Origin: Oxalobacteraceae bacterium
GTDB lineage: Bacteria > Pseudomonadota > Gammaproteobacteria > Burkholderiales > Burkholderiaceae_D
Length of the DNA: 64,000 nt
Assembly (NCBI GenBank): GCA_947374865.1
Contig: CANCDR010000002.1
Span: forward strand, 186,001-250,000
Direction of reading: 5' to 3'
The position numbers were made by a program, and so were the translations under genes. Shown here one piece after another: positions 17,764-26,393 of the stretch. How positions within the stretch are numbered: position 1 is the first letter of the stretch; the number at the start of each line of letters is the position of its first letter. The notes below the pieces were generated by a model. That model worked only from the letters and a program-made list of their open reading frames with translations, was not told the DNA's origin and did no database searches.

Positions 17764-20700
17764 AATTGGTGATCTGCAGTTCGCGCCAGGAAAAGCGCCT
17801 GGTCTTACTGGCCGCTGAACCGATTGGCACACTGGGCACCACCGTCGTGCCATCCGATAGCCGGACGATACCGAGCACCTTATTATTCGGCAGTCGCGCA
17901 TAAACCGGTCGGGTGGCCAGCGCATTTCCAAGTTTTTTACCGACCACGCCGGTGGTTGACGTCGACACCGGTGCGCCGGTGCGGTAATCGAAAAAGTACA
18001 CATTGCTGTAGCCGCCAATCGTGCAGGCGCTCGAATCAGGAATATTGGTCGTGAATGCCAGCGTGCCGAGCGAAAGCTGGGGATCGGTATTGGCGCGCTC
18101 ACCGCTATCTGGCAGATCGACATACCAGCCAGACTGGGTCGCCATGTCGACCGCCAGACTGGTACTGGTGCGCACTGACTGACCGGCGCTGCAAATCGTC
18201 GCCGGTGAACCGGCCGGGCAAGTCGTCACCGTCAGCGTCTGGCGCACGAATCCAGAGGCCGAAGGTGACAGGCGCGGATTACCATACGAAGCGCTGGTCA
18301 GTGGATCCTTGATGGCGTAGATACTTTGCGAGCTGCTATCGGCCAGGTCACTCAGACCGAGATAGCGACCGGTGCCAACATAGACCACCGCTGCCCCATT
18401 GACGTCGCCCAGTTCCGGCTTGGCGGTGATCGGCTGCACATTTCCGCTGGCGCCGCGCAGGGTGGCCAGAACTTGCGCATCGTAGCCTGCTGCGCCAATA
18501 TCGCCGTTCACATCAAAACGCCATAGATTGCCCAGCAAATCCCCACCATAGACGCGCTGCGCGGTATTGTTTTGCATGCCATCGTCAGACCAGACACGAA
18601 TCTGCGCCAAGCCGCTGGGAGAGCCCACACTACCAACGCCGGTGGGAATGCTGCGTATGAGCGCGCCAGTGACGGCGTTAAGTACGTACAGATAGCCGAG
18701 GCCATTACCCGTGTTATAGCGCGCATCCGGCACATTGTTATAGCCTGAGGTGACGAACACGACCCAGGTACCGTCCTTGAGCTTGGCGATTTCCGGCTTG
18801 CCAAAGGCAAAGCCAAGATTCGCATCGACGGTATAGCCCGCGCCTTTGCTGATATCTGCAGTAAATTCCCACAGTGCTTTGGGCTGGGCAGGATCGGTGA
18901 CATCGAGCGCATAGTAGCCGCGACCGCCGGCATTCATGCCACCGACGATGAGGGTGCGCCAACTCGCGCCATCATAGACATCGCCCATGGTCGGCGTGCC
19001 ATCGACCTGATAGGTATGCAAATTAGCGTAATTTTTATCCGCCAGCCGGTACAGATTCGCCAAAGTGAGGGAAGGAATATAGGCCCAGGCTTCAATGCCG
19101 GAATCGGCCCGAAAGGCGTGCAGCATGCCGTCGTTGGCGGCCACATACGCCATGCCAGTGCGGCTACTGGCCTTGAAGGTGGCATAGCCACTATCGACAT
19201 AATTGAACGGTGGCGCATTCACATACACCGCTTCCGAGCTGACGATATCACCCAGCAGATGGGTGCGCTGGTTATAGTATTTACTGGTATCGGTCGGCGC
19301 ACCTTCCAGGCTGCGATCGCCGGCCAGATAGGCCACCAGTTTGGCGCCGGCAGCATCGATCTTGGCCGCACTTGAAAGACAGGTCACGCCGACCGTACAG
19401 AACTGACTCAGGCCACTGATGGCCGGCGTCATAAAAAAATTCTGTTCAGCGCTGCTTAAATTAGCCCACAGAAAACGCTTGAGTCGCGTGCTGCTGACAG
19501 GATCGTAGGTATAAATGACGCGCGCATTATTATTATCGAGCTGGCTTTGCGCCGACCAGTCGTTGGTGCTGGCGACGGCGCCGGTGCTCAAGTCGATCTG
19601 CTGGCGGTTCAGTTCGCCGTACCAGTCGACCGAGGTGTAGGTGGAACTAAACAGAAAATTATCGCCCGTGACAATATTCGGATTCGAGGTGGTCGCCGCC
19701 GCCGAGTCGCCAGTACGAGCCGAAACCCCAGCCAGTGCATCGGCCAGGCCAGCCGATAAGGCCGCCGGATTACCGGCGCTGAAATAAGTCCCATAGCCAT
19801 TCACTGCTGCATGCCAAAGATCGTCGATATTCGACTGCGCATCACTGGCCGGCACCGGCCAGTTACAGGTGCCGCTGGCCTGCCACGAACACACCCCGGC
19901 GGCGGCATTCACGGTGCTGCCATTTTTGACGTTGAAGTAATCACCAGCTGTGGCAGTCAGATAACTCGGCGAATATTGCATAAAACCGGCGATGCCGAGC
20001 CCGAGCGTAAAGGTCGTCATATGCTGATGCGCGGCGGCGTCCAAGCCGCTGGTGGGTACATTATTGAGACACACATCACTGCCACTGACGGCGGGCGGCA
20101 CTGCTGCGCCAGTACAATTTCCCAGAGCGCTGGTGCGCAGATCGGTATTGTAATAATAGGCTGCGACATCGGCCAGTGTATCGCTGCTGCCGGTACCATC
20201 GTATTGCGGGCGCGGCAGACTGCTGTCCTGATTACCGACTGCGGAACTGCCATCGATTTTAGTTCCGGCGGTCGAATTCCAATAGCCGTCGGTCGACAGT
20301 AAAGTAAAATTTTGCTGACACGAATACTGCATCGGATCGGCACCGCCGGGCGAGCCACCGAGCTTACCGGCGAAAATACGACCGGCGTGGGCCAATGCAT
20401 TGCGTAGGGGTGTATAGCCGCCCGGATTAGCGGCAAACAGCTTGCCATACCAGCTAGCTTTTTGCGTCGCATCGAAGGTGGCAATATTAAGCGTATGGGC
20501 CGAACTGGCATAATTATTGATCGTAAAATATCCCACTCGGTAGCGAGTACCGATGGCGCCAAAGGCGATGCTGGCGGAGGATTTCATCATCTGCATGCGG
20601 GTCTGATAATAGGCAAACCAATTGGCAAAATTGGTCATCTCCTCGGTATAGGTACAGGTGCTGCCGACACAGTCAGTACGCGTGATCGCCTTGGCGTTGG

Positions 20701-21607
20701 TACCGGGATAAACGTAGCTGCTGGTACCGGGCACGATGTCGGTACGCACAAAGGTAGTCGATCCCGGTAAAAAAATGGTCGGGTAGCGCGGGTAGGCATA
20801 CGTTGCTGTCTTGACCGCCTGACAGCTGCCGCTAGCCGGCGTTGTGGCCGCCGCATTGGCCGTACTGCTACACCAGCGCAGCGCAGCCGGCAGCGAATAG
20901 ACGGCGGTCTGGGTCGCCTGACAACGACGAAAATTGATGTTGTCGCAGTATTCGCCAGGCAGCATGGTGTAGTAGTGCGGTCCCCAGCTGCGCACTGTCG
21001 TCGTTGGCGCACTGAGCGTGCCGGTGGCCATCTTGCCGCTGCCGCTGGCAGTCGTGTCATGTTTGGTCTGATAGTTTTTACCACCGACCGTCCCCGGCAA
21101 AAGATAATTTCCGTTGCGCAGGCAGTCGGCATAGCTGGTGCTGGTACACCATTCGGTATCCGGAAACGCGGTCAGTAAATTGCTCACGGTGGTGCTTTGA
21201 ATTTTGTAGTAGTCGTTATCGACGGCGCTCCAGTTGGTCTGATTTGGCTTGCTGCTGCCATCGGCATTTAAAGGCGGCGTGTAGGTGATGGCGGGGTTGT
21301 AATAGACCGTATTAAATTCACTGCTGCGATAGGGTGGATCGGCCCGCGAGCAAAGCGCGGTCCAGCTGCCGCTGCTATTGCGGCAGTAATAGCCACTGAC
21401 CCAGTCGGGTAGATAATCCCAGTCCATACTGCCGGAATCGTCGAGTACGAACAGCAGATTGGGCAAGACAGAGGAGGTCGAAACCGTTGCCAGCGGTGCG
21501 CTGGCAAGGTCGGTGATGCCGGCCATGACAGGTCGCGCCAGCAGACCTGTCAGAACGCACAAAAGCAGCATGTCTCGCGCAGAGCCTGGGGGGTGAATGC
21601 GTTGCAT
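17762..21607 (-). CDS. pilY1: PilY1-type pilus tip adhesin, set 1
   Basis: About 1,281 residues; the sixth gene of the first minor pilin set. The frame is open to 21649, but the ATG at 21607 has an excellent GAAGGAG site and begins a normal signal peptide ending VMAG. The DxSxS motif LDDSGSMDWD lies near the N-terminus (von Willebrand A-like). The C-terminal third is a PilC beta-propeller with GMAYVAANDGMLHAFRADSG and the calcium-loop candidate FDVNGDIGAAGYD. It is collinear with the set 2 protein over nearly its whole length, including runs such as WGPHYYTMLPGEYCDN. It differs mostly in the signal region and in short loops, for example an insertion near DSSLPRPQYDG. Confidence 0.92.
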   Translation of the reverse strand: MQRIHPPGSARDMLLLCVLTGLLARPVMAGITDLASAPLATVSTSSVLPNLLFVLDDSGSMDWDYLPDWVSGYYCRNSSGSWTALCSRADPPYRSSEFNTVYYNPAITYTPPLNADGSSKPNQTNWSAVDNDYYKIQSTTVSNLLTAFPDTEWCTSTSYADCLRNGNYLLPGTVGGKNYQTKHDTTASGSGKMATGTLSAPTTTVRSWGPHYYTMLPGEYCDNINFRRCQATQTAVYSLPAALRWCSSTANAAATTPASGSCQAVKTATYAYPRYPTIFLPGSTTFVRTDIVPGTSSYVYPGTNAKAITRTDCVGSTCTYTEEMTNFANWFAYYQTRMQMMKSSASIAFGAIGTRYRVGYFTINNYASSAHTLNIATFDATQKASWYGKLFAANPGGYTPLRNALAHAGRIFAGKLGGSPGGADPMQYSCQQNFTLLSTDGYWNSTAGTKIDGSSAVGNQDSSLPRPQYDGTGSSDTLADVAAYYYNTDLRTSALGNCTGAAVPPAVSGSDVCLNNVPTSGLDAAAHQHMTTFTLGLGIAGFMQYSPSYLTATAGDYFNVKNGSTVNAAAGVCSWQASGTCNWPVPASDAQSNIDDLWHAAVNGYGTYFSAGNPAALSAGLADALAGVSARTGDSAAATTSNPNIVTGDNFLFSSTYTSVDWYGELNRQQIDLSTGAVASTNDWSAQSQLDNNNARVIYTYDPVSSTRLKRFLWANLSSAEQNFFMTPAISGLSQFCTVGVTCLSSAAKIDAAGAKLVAYLAGDRSLEGAPTDTSKYYNQRTHLLGDIVSSEAVYVNAPPFNYVDSGYATFKASSRTGMAYVAANDGMLHAFRADSGIEAWAYIPSLTLANLYRLADKNYANLHTYQVDGTPTMGDVYDGASWRTLIVGGMNAGGRGYYALDVTDPAQPKALWEFTADISKGAGYTVDANLGFAFGKPEIAKLKDGTWVVFVTSGYNNVPDARYNTGNGLGYLYVLNAVTGALIRSIPTGVGSVGSPSGLAQIRVWSDDGMQNNTAQRVYGGDLLGNLWRFDVNGDIGAAGYDAQVLATLRGASGNVQPITAKPELGDVNGAAVVYVGTGRYLGLSDLADSSSQSIYAIKDPLTSASYGNPRLSPSASGFVRQTLTVTTCPAGSPATICSAGQSVRTSTSLAVDMATQSGWYVDLPDSGERANTDPQLSLGTLAFTTNIPDSSACTIGGYSNVYFFDYRTGAPVSTSTTGVVGKKLGNALATRPVYARLPNNKVLGIVRLSDGTTVVPSVPIGSAASKTRRFSWRELQITN

Positions 21608-21684
21608 TGTATTCTCCTTCAATACTGGACTTAAAACGGGTGATAACACGCGTAGTCAATCGGATCATGACGTCAAGGTTCGAA

Positions 21685-22293
21685 CTACAGCAGCAGCACG
21701 ACCTGCACAAAACTGACGCTGCCCCGCGCACCGGCCACGCGCGCCGTAATACGGTAATAGACCTGACTGGCATATTGAATTTGCACCACCCCGCCGCCCT
21801 TACTGCTGCCAGAGGGATTCATGCCCATCGGGGCGACGGCACAATCGGCACCGGCGCTCGGATCACCCAGTCCATTGCACAGACGCTGGATGACGTAACT
21901 CACCGTGTTACCGGCAGCATCGGCGCTGGCGAGCGAGACGGTCTGCCCGGCCGTTTGCAGCGCGTCCCAATAGTCGCCCCAGTCCTGACTACTACACGGC
22001 GCCTGACAATAAGCGGCATAGGCATTTTCGGCACTATTGGCATGCAGCGTGGTACCGCTGTTATTATTTTCCAGCCAGCGGATACCCGCTTCAATACCGG
22101 CATCCGCTGAGCTGGTGGCCGACTGTTGAAAGGCCATATTGCCGGCGATCAGACTGCTCGAATACACGGCGCGAATGAGCGCAATGCCGCCTAATGTCAT
22201 CGCCACGAGCATGATCAGGGCGATCATCAGCACCACGCCACGCTGTCGGCGCTTATTGGTGCAAGTCACTCGCAGGGAAGCGCTATTTAACAT
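21685..22293 (-). CDS. pilX: PilX-type minor pilin, set 1
   Basis: 202 residues. The ATG at 22293 overlaps the pilW stop codon. The basic leader ends in RG before VVLMIALIMLVAMTLGGIAL, then SSLIAGNMAFQQSATSSADAGIEAGIRWLENNN. Mature position 5 is not acidic (Ile), as in the set 2 copy and in GspK-like tip subunits. A 77-base gap separates it from the pilY1 start. Function follows the family: part of the minor pilin complex at the pilus tip. Confidence 0.88.
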   Translation of the reverse strand: MLNSASLRVTCTNKRRQRGVVLMIALIMLVAMTLGGIALIRAVYSSSLIAGNMAFQQSATSSADAGIEAGIRWLENNNSGTTLHANSAENAYAAYCQAPCSSQDWGDYWDALQTAGQTVSLASADAAGNTVSYVIQRLCNGLGDPSAGADCAVAPMGMNPSGSSKGGGVVQIQYASQVYYRITARVAGARGSVSFVQVVLLL

Positions 22294-23360
22294 CCGCTTT
22301 GGGCTCCCAAAACGACCACATTACGCAGCGCGACCTGGGTCTGAAAAACTCGGTAACGGTAGTGATCCCAGTCGCTGCGCGCGCGCAGATCAAAGGGCGC
22401 GGTGGCACTGCCGGCCCACAGCGGCGCGGCGGACGTGACGACATTTTTGTCAAACTGCTCATTGCGCGCCACTACCGCCAGGCGTGCTGCCAGCACCCGC
22501 ATGACGCTGCAGTGGAGGCTAAAACCCCGTAAATCTGCAGCACTGCCGGGGGTGATCTGATCCCACACGTCCAGCTGCCCATCCATCGGCGCTGGCGTGG
22601 TGTCACTGCCATACTGCGCGCGCAAGGCGACGATCCCGCTGTAGAGCGGCAGCCAGACCGATTCATCACTCACCAGCGCGCTGTCGGCGCAATCGGCAAG
22701 CAGATAATCACATACCGTCAACATACTGCGCCGCACTGCATAGGCCAGGATGCGCGGCGCTGAACCAAGATTGATCAGCGTACCGTTGGTACTGCCGGCC
22801 ACGCCGGTGGCGACGGTCAGATTGGGCGGTGTGGAGGTGATCGTTACGACCGCCTCCATTTGTAAATCACAAGGGGTGGGACGCAACTTCGGCTCGACAA
22901 AAATCAGATCACCGGGCAAAAAAGTGGTCGGCGTACCGACCGCATACACATTCGTCGCCGGCTGCATCACGATCACATCCCCATGCGGCGAACCGCCGGC
23001 GCTGCCCGCCACCAGCAGCAGCGTATCGCTGCCCGGATCGCCGGCGGGAATGGCGGCATGGTTAATCGTCAGCGGTGCCAGCACAGTGAGTTTGACACCG
23101 GTGCGTAATTGCAGATTGCAGCCCGCCTGCGGTAAGGCATTGATACCGAAACCCGCCTGACGAAGTTCACGCTGCAGCGTCATTAAGGCACCGCTGCCAT
23201 TGGTCTGCGCATCGCCGCTGCCACTGGTGCTGCGCATACTCGCATCGGCATTCAGAAATACCTGCATCATCACCAGCATACCGAGCATACCGATCGTCAG
23301 GCCGACCAAAATATCGATCAAGGAAAAGCCCTGCGCACGATGGGAAACGCTCGATTTCAT
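22287..23360 (-). CDS. pilW: PilW-type minor pilin, set 1
   Basis: 357 residues. The leader ends AQG before FSLIDILVGLTIGMLGMLVMMQVF, with Asp instead of Glu at mature position 5, as in the set 2 copy of identical length. A large, Cys-containing periplasmic domain follows (for example GCNLQLRTG, CDYLLADC). The gene begins ten bases after the pilV stop codon and ends overlapping pilX, in the same arrangement as set 2. Confidence 0.9.
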   Translation of the reverse strand: MKSSVSHRAQGFSLIDILVGLTIGMLGMLVMMQVFLNADASMRSTSGSGDAQTNGSGALMTLQRELRQAGFGINALPQAGCNLQLRTGVKLTVLAPLTINHAAIPAGDPGSDTLLLVAGSAGGSPHGDVIVMQPATNVYAVGTPTTFLPGDLIFVEPKLRPTPCDLQMEAVVTITSTPPNLTVATGVAGSTNGTLINLGSAPRILAYAVRRSMLTVCDYLLADCADSALVSDESVWLPLYSGIVALRAQYGSDTTPAPMDGQLDVWDQITPGSAADLRGFSLHCSVMRVLAARLAVVARNEQFDKNVVTSAAPLWAGSATAPFDLRARSDWDHYRYRVFQTQVALRNVVVLGAQSGC

Positions 23361-23370
23361 GGCGACCTCT

Positions 23371-23811
23371 CTACTGAATCTGTTCCACCAAAACGTACTG
23401 ATGCACGGCTTCGCCGGGGGCCTGCCAGCGCAAGGTCACCATGACTTCTACATGCGGACTCTGCACGCCAGCAATGGTGTTCACCGTCACGCTGGGCGGA
23501 TGTGTGACGGCACCAGGTAAAACGGCATTCACGGTGTCCAGCCAGTTTACATAAGCCGTGCCGGACGGACTGGCATACTGACTTACCACGCTCGACGGCG
23601 TCCGATTACCAAGCCACATCTGCGCTAACAAATCATTGGCCAGAAAACTCGCCTCGACGCGGTACTGACCACTACTAACCTGCTTGACGGCAGTCGCCTG
23701 CATGCCCACCAGCGCCAGAATGCCCATAGAAAAAATCAGCAGACCAAACAGCGCTTCCAGCAGCACCGATCCAGCCAAAAATTGACGCGCTTGGTATTGA
23801 TGGGGACGCAT
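23371..23811 (-). CDS. pilV: PilV-type minor pilin, set 1
   Basis: 146 residues. The leader ends LAG before SVLLEALFGLLIFSMGILALVGMQ (Glu5 present), and the family segment ASFLANDLLAQMWLGNRTP follows. The protein is collinear with the set 2 PilV, with conserved QWxxPGEAVHQYVLV near the end. It begins 17 bases after the fimT stop codon. Confidence 0.9.
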   Translation of the reverse strand: MRPHQYQARQFLAGSVLLEALFGLLIFSMGILALVGMQATAVKQVSSGQYRVEASFLANDLLAQMWLGNRTPSSVVSQYASPSGTAYVNWLDTVNAVLPGAVTHPPSVTVNTIAGVQSPHVEVMVTLRWQAPGEAVHQYVLVEQIQ

Positions 23812-23828
23812 TTCAGTAGACTCCCGCT

Positions 23829-24425
23829 TCAGCAGGCTCGCACATCGCTTTGTGCAGCGCCCGGATCACACAAACGTACCTGACCGGCAGCCGACACCCA
23901 CACCCGCAGGCATCGAACGCTGCCACCGCTCGCCACACAGCTGCCGCCAGCCGTATTGCTGATATCGATCGCGACCCTGCTCGCTGCACCGGCATTCACC
24001 AGCCGACCCAGGCCATTAAAACTGATACCAGACTGATCAGCAGCCAGCACCGCATTGCCCGATCCTTCACTCCCGGAGCGCACCTGCACAATTCGCGGCG
24101 CGAGCGACTCATCCGGCGCAGCAGCGCACTGGCCGGTGGGATCATTCAGACTCACGACCCAGTTCGGGCCTGCCGTACTAGTCACGCAGCCATTACTCAG
24201 CGAGCTCGTCAAAAAAAAACTGACGACCGTATTGCGCTGCACCGCTGTGATGCGCGCGAGCTGCAAGCCATTTTGAATCCCCATCGCCGCCACGCGAATC
24301 TGTCCGTTCTGCATCCAGCTCGTCATGCTCGGTGATGCGAGTGCCAGCAAGCCGGCAAAGATCGCCATGCCGATCACTAGCTCAATGAGTGTTACGCCGG
24401 AGGCTCGGCTCGGACGGGCTAACAT
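23829..24425 (-). CDS. fimT: FimT/GspH-type minor pseudopilin, set 1
   Basis: 198 residues. The ATG at 24425 overlaps the pilE stop codon (ATGTTAG). The leader ends ASG before [19 protein letters not shown] (Glu5), followed by the GspH-type core (MQNGQIRVAAMGIQNGLQLARITAVQRN) and a Cys-bearing C-terminal half (GGSCVASGG, RCLRV, RLCDPG). It corresponds residue for residue with the set 2 FimT. Confidence 0.9.
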   Translation of the reverse strand: MLARPSRASGVTLIELVIGMAIFAGLLALASPSMTSWMQNGQIRVAAMGIQNGLQLARITAVQRNTVVSFFLTSSLSNGCVTSTAGPNWVVSLNDPTGQCAAAPDESLAPRIVQVRSGSEGSGNAVLAADQSGISFNGLGRLVNAGAASRVAIDISNTAGGSCVASGGSVRCLRVWVSAAGQVRLCDPGAAQSDVRAC

Positions 24426-24838
24426 ACGCCGCCCTTTTTGGTGATCCAGCAGGTGTTGGGTGAAGGGAGTGACCAGCCAGATGGAACAGCCGCAGTGGTC
24501 TTGCTATTATTTTGATCAACGATAAACGTGAAGCCGCTCATGCCGCCTTTGCCGACCGCCTGCAATGAAAATGCAGCGCTGGTTTGGCTGCTGCAGGAAA
24601 AGATAAAATAGCTGCTCGATGTGTTGTCCGTCACGCAGTCAGGCGCAGCGACGTAGCTGCGATTATCCTGAAAAAATTGTTCGATCCGGATCTGCCGCGC
24701 CGCCAGACCCGCCGTCGCATCAGGGATCCTGCCGCGGATGAGGTAGTCGGCATAGGAAGGCATCGCCAGCGCCGTAAGAATACCGACGATGGCGATCGTG
24801 AGCATCACTTCGATGAGCGTAAATCCAAGATTCTTCAT
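24419..24838 (-). CDS. pilE: PilE-type minor pilin, set 1
   Basis: 139 residues from the ATG at 24838. An in-frame TTG at 24856 exists but would place the ribosome binding site (GGGAGGG) inside the gene. The leader MKNLG is cleaved before FTLIEVMLTIAIVGILTALAMPSYADYL. Conserved RIPDATAGL, QFFQDNRSY and the terminal CWITKKGGVC follow, with four Cys residues in all. It is the first gene of the promoter-proximal set and is preceded by an 11-bp perfect inverted repeat and two 10-bp direct repeats, so this is probably the main promoter of the cluster. Confidence 0.92.
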   Translation of the reverse strand: MKNLGFTLIEVMLTIAIVGILTALAMPSYADYLIRGRIPDATAGLAARQIRIEQFFQDNRSYVAAPDCVTDNTSSSYFIFSCSSQTSAAFSLQAVGKGGMSGFTFIVDQNNSKTTAAVPSGWSLPSPNTCWITKKGGVC

Positions 24839-24851
24839 GCCACTGCCCTCC

Positions 24852-24878
24852 CTCAATTGTCACCTTATGACAATTGAG
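24852..24878 (-). promoter_or_regulatory. Perfect inverted repeat at the pilE ribosome binding site
   Basis: CTCAATTGTCA (24852-24862) and TGACAATTGAG (24868-24878) are perfect 11-bp inverted arms around a five-base spacer. The structure ends directly against the GGGAGGG ribosome binding site of the set 1 pilE. It could be an operator or an RNA hairpin that controls translation. No T-tract follows, so it is not a terminator of the thiolase gene. Confidence 0.65.
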
Positions 24879-24898
24879 AAAAGTTTCCATGAAGATTG

Positions 24899-24929
24899 GA
24901 TCAGCGGTAGGCTTGAGCAGATCAGCGGT
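24899..24929 (-). promoter_or_regulatory. Paired 10-bp direct repeats upstream of pilE (set 1)
   Basis: GATCAGCGGT occurs at 24899-24908 and again at 24920-24929, so the repeat-to-repeat distance is 21 bp, two turns of B-DNA. This is the usual layout of sites for a dimeric activator such as a response regulator. It lies 60-90 bases upstream of the pilE start codon. Confidence 0.5.
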
Positions 24930-24988
24930 CGTGTGTGTTGTAAATCAACCCATGCATAATGTTAAATCATATGTTCGCCCATTGCCCT

Positions 24989-26179
24989 CTATTGCCTGGC
25001 AATGATGGCAGCAATCCCCTGCCCACCTCCGATGCACATGGTGACCAGGCCGTAGCGCTTTTCCGTGCGCTTGAGTTCATACAGACATTTGATGGTCAGG
25101 ATGGCCCCCGTCGCGCCGAGCGGATGGCCGAGCGCCACCGCCCCACCATTCACATTGGTTCTGGCGGGATCGATACCCAGACCGCGACACACCGCCAGCG
25201 ACTGGACCGCGAAGGCTTCATTCGATTCAATGACGTCGATATCATCGAGCTTGAGTCCGGCTCGCTGCAAGGCCAGCTGGACGGCAGGAATCGGTCCGGT
25301 ACCCATCAGATTCGGATCCACGCCCGCCACCGCATAACTGACCATACGACCTAGCGGTGTAATGCCGGCGCGATCCGCATTCGACGCCGCCATGAGCACA
25401 CAGGCGGCCGCACCATCGTTAATGCCGGATGAATTACCCGCTGTGACGGTGCCCTGATTTTTTTGAAATGCCGGCTTCATCTTGGCCAGCGATTCTGCCG
25501 TCACATCGGCGCGCGGATAATCGTCGGTATCAAACACGCTCACACCTTTGCGGCTGCTGACATTGACTGCCACGATCTGACTCTTGAAGTGACCGGCGGC
25601 GATCGCTGCCAGCGCACGCTTCTGGCTTTCCAGCGCAAAGGCGTCCTGCTCAGCGCGCGTGATAGAAAATTCACGCGCCACATTTTCAGCCGTGATCCCC
25701 ATATGACCGGCACCAAAAGGATCGGTGACCGCGCCCAGCATCAAATCGACCATGCTCGCATCGCCCATACGCTGGCCCCAGCGTGCTCCAGGCACAGCAT
25801 ACAAGCCGCGGCTCATGGATTCCACCCCGCCGCCGACGGCGACATCGCATTCGCCAAGCTGAATGGCGTTCGCTGCACTGACGATGGCCTGCAAGCCCGA
25901 GCCACACAGACGATTGACGTTCATCGCCACCGATGATTTGTCCAGCCCGGATTGCAGCCCGACGACGCGGGATAAATACATGTCGCGCGTCTCGGTAGGA
26001 ATCACATGACCGAGCACAATCTGCCCCACCCGCGAGGCCGGCAATCCGGCGCGCGCAATGGCTTCTTTAACTGCCGTACTCGCCAGCTCAACTGTCGAAC
26101 AATCCTTGAGCGCGCCGCCAAAACTACTGATAGGCGTGCGTGCCGCACCGACAAAAACGACTTCATCTAAATTTTTCAT
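24989..26179 (-). CDS. Acetyl-CoA C-acyltransferase (beta-ketothiolase)
   Basis: A 396-residue thiolase of the biosynthetic acetoacetyl-CoA/BktB type, which condenses acyl-CoA with acetyl-CoA or reverses that reaction. All catalytic landmarks are present: the nucleophile Cys92 in NRLCGSG, NEAFA near residue 328, His in GGAVALGHPLGATGA near 360 and the second Cys in CIGGGQG near 390. The length is normal for a cytoplasmic tetrameric thiolase. No phaB, phaC or acetoacetate genes adjoin it, so its pathway (polyhydroxybutyrate, fatty acid or ketone metabolism) cannot be settled. It lies upstream of pilE on the same strand, with a 150-base gap holding pilus control elements. Confidence 0.92.
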   Translation of the reverse strand: MKNLDEVVFVGAARTPISSFGGALKDCSTVELASTAVKEAIARAGLPASRVGQIVLGHVIPTETRDMYLSRVVGLQSGLDKSSVAMNVNRLCGSGLQAIVSAANAIQLGECDVAVGGGVESMSRGLYAVPGARWGQRMGDASMVDLMLGAVTDPFGAGHMGITAENVAREFSITRAEQDAFALESQKRALAAIAAGHFKSQIVAVNVSSRKGVSVFDTDDYPRADVTAESLAKMKPAFQKNQGTVTAGNSSGINDGAAACVLMAASNADRAGITPLGRMVSYAVAGVDPNLMGTGPIPAVQLALQRAGLKLDDIDVIESNEAFAVQSLAVCRGLGIDPARTNVNGGAVALGHPLGATGAILTIKCLYELKRTEKRYGLVTMCIGGGQGIAAIIARQ

Positions 26180-26393
26180 ACAGACCTCGGGTGGTTAATC
26201 ATCAGACCGATGGCGCAGACTATGAAGCAGCCAACGCGCAGCCCAACTATGCCTTCAGATATGTGCCCCGTACTTGATATAAATCACCTTGGTGTGATGC
26301 AGGGTTTCGTGCGAAATAAGACTTCGTTGCCCCGCTGTTGATGCGGCAGCATACAATACGAAAATCGAACCGAATTCACATCTCTCATAACCC

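Noticed and set aside
10341..24838. Assembly artefact duplicating the pilin operon
   Set aside because: The two sets differ throughout at the protein level and in their upstream regions, so they are genuine paralogues.
24839..24988. Sigma-54 promoter upstream of pilE
   Set aside because: No TGGCAC-N5-TTGC-type element could be found, although pilin genes often use sigma-54.
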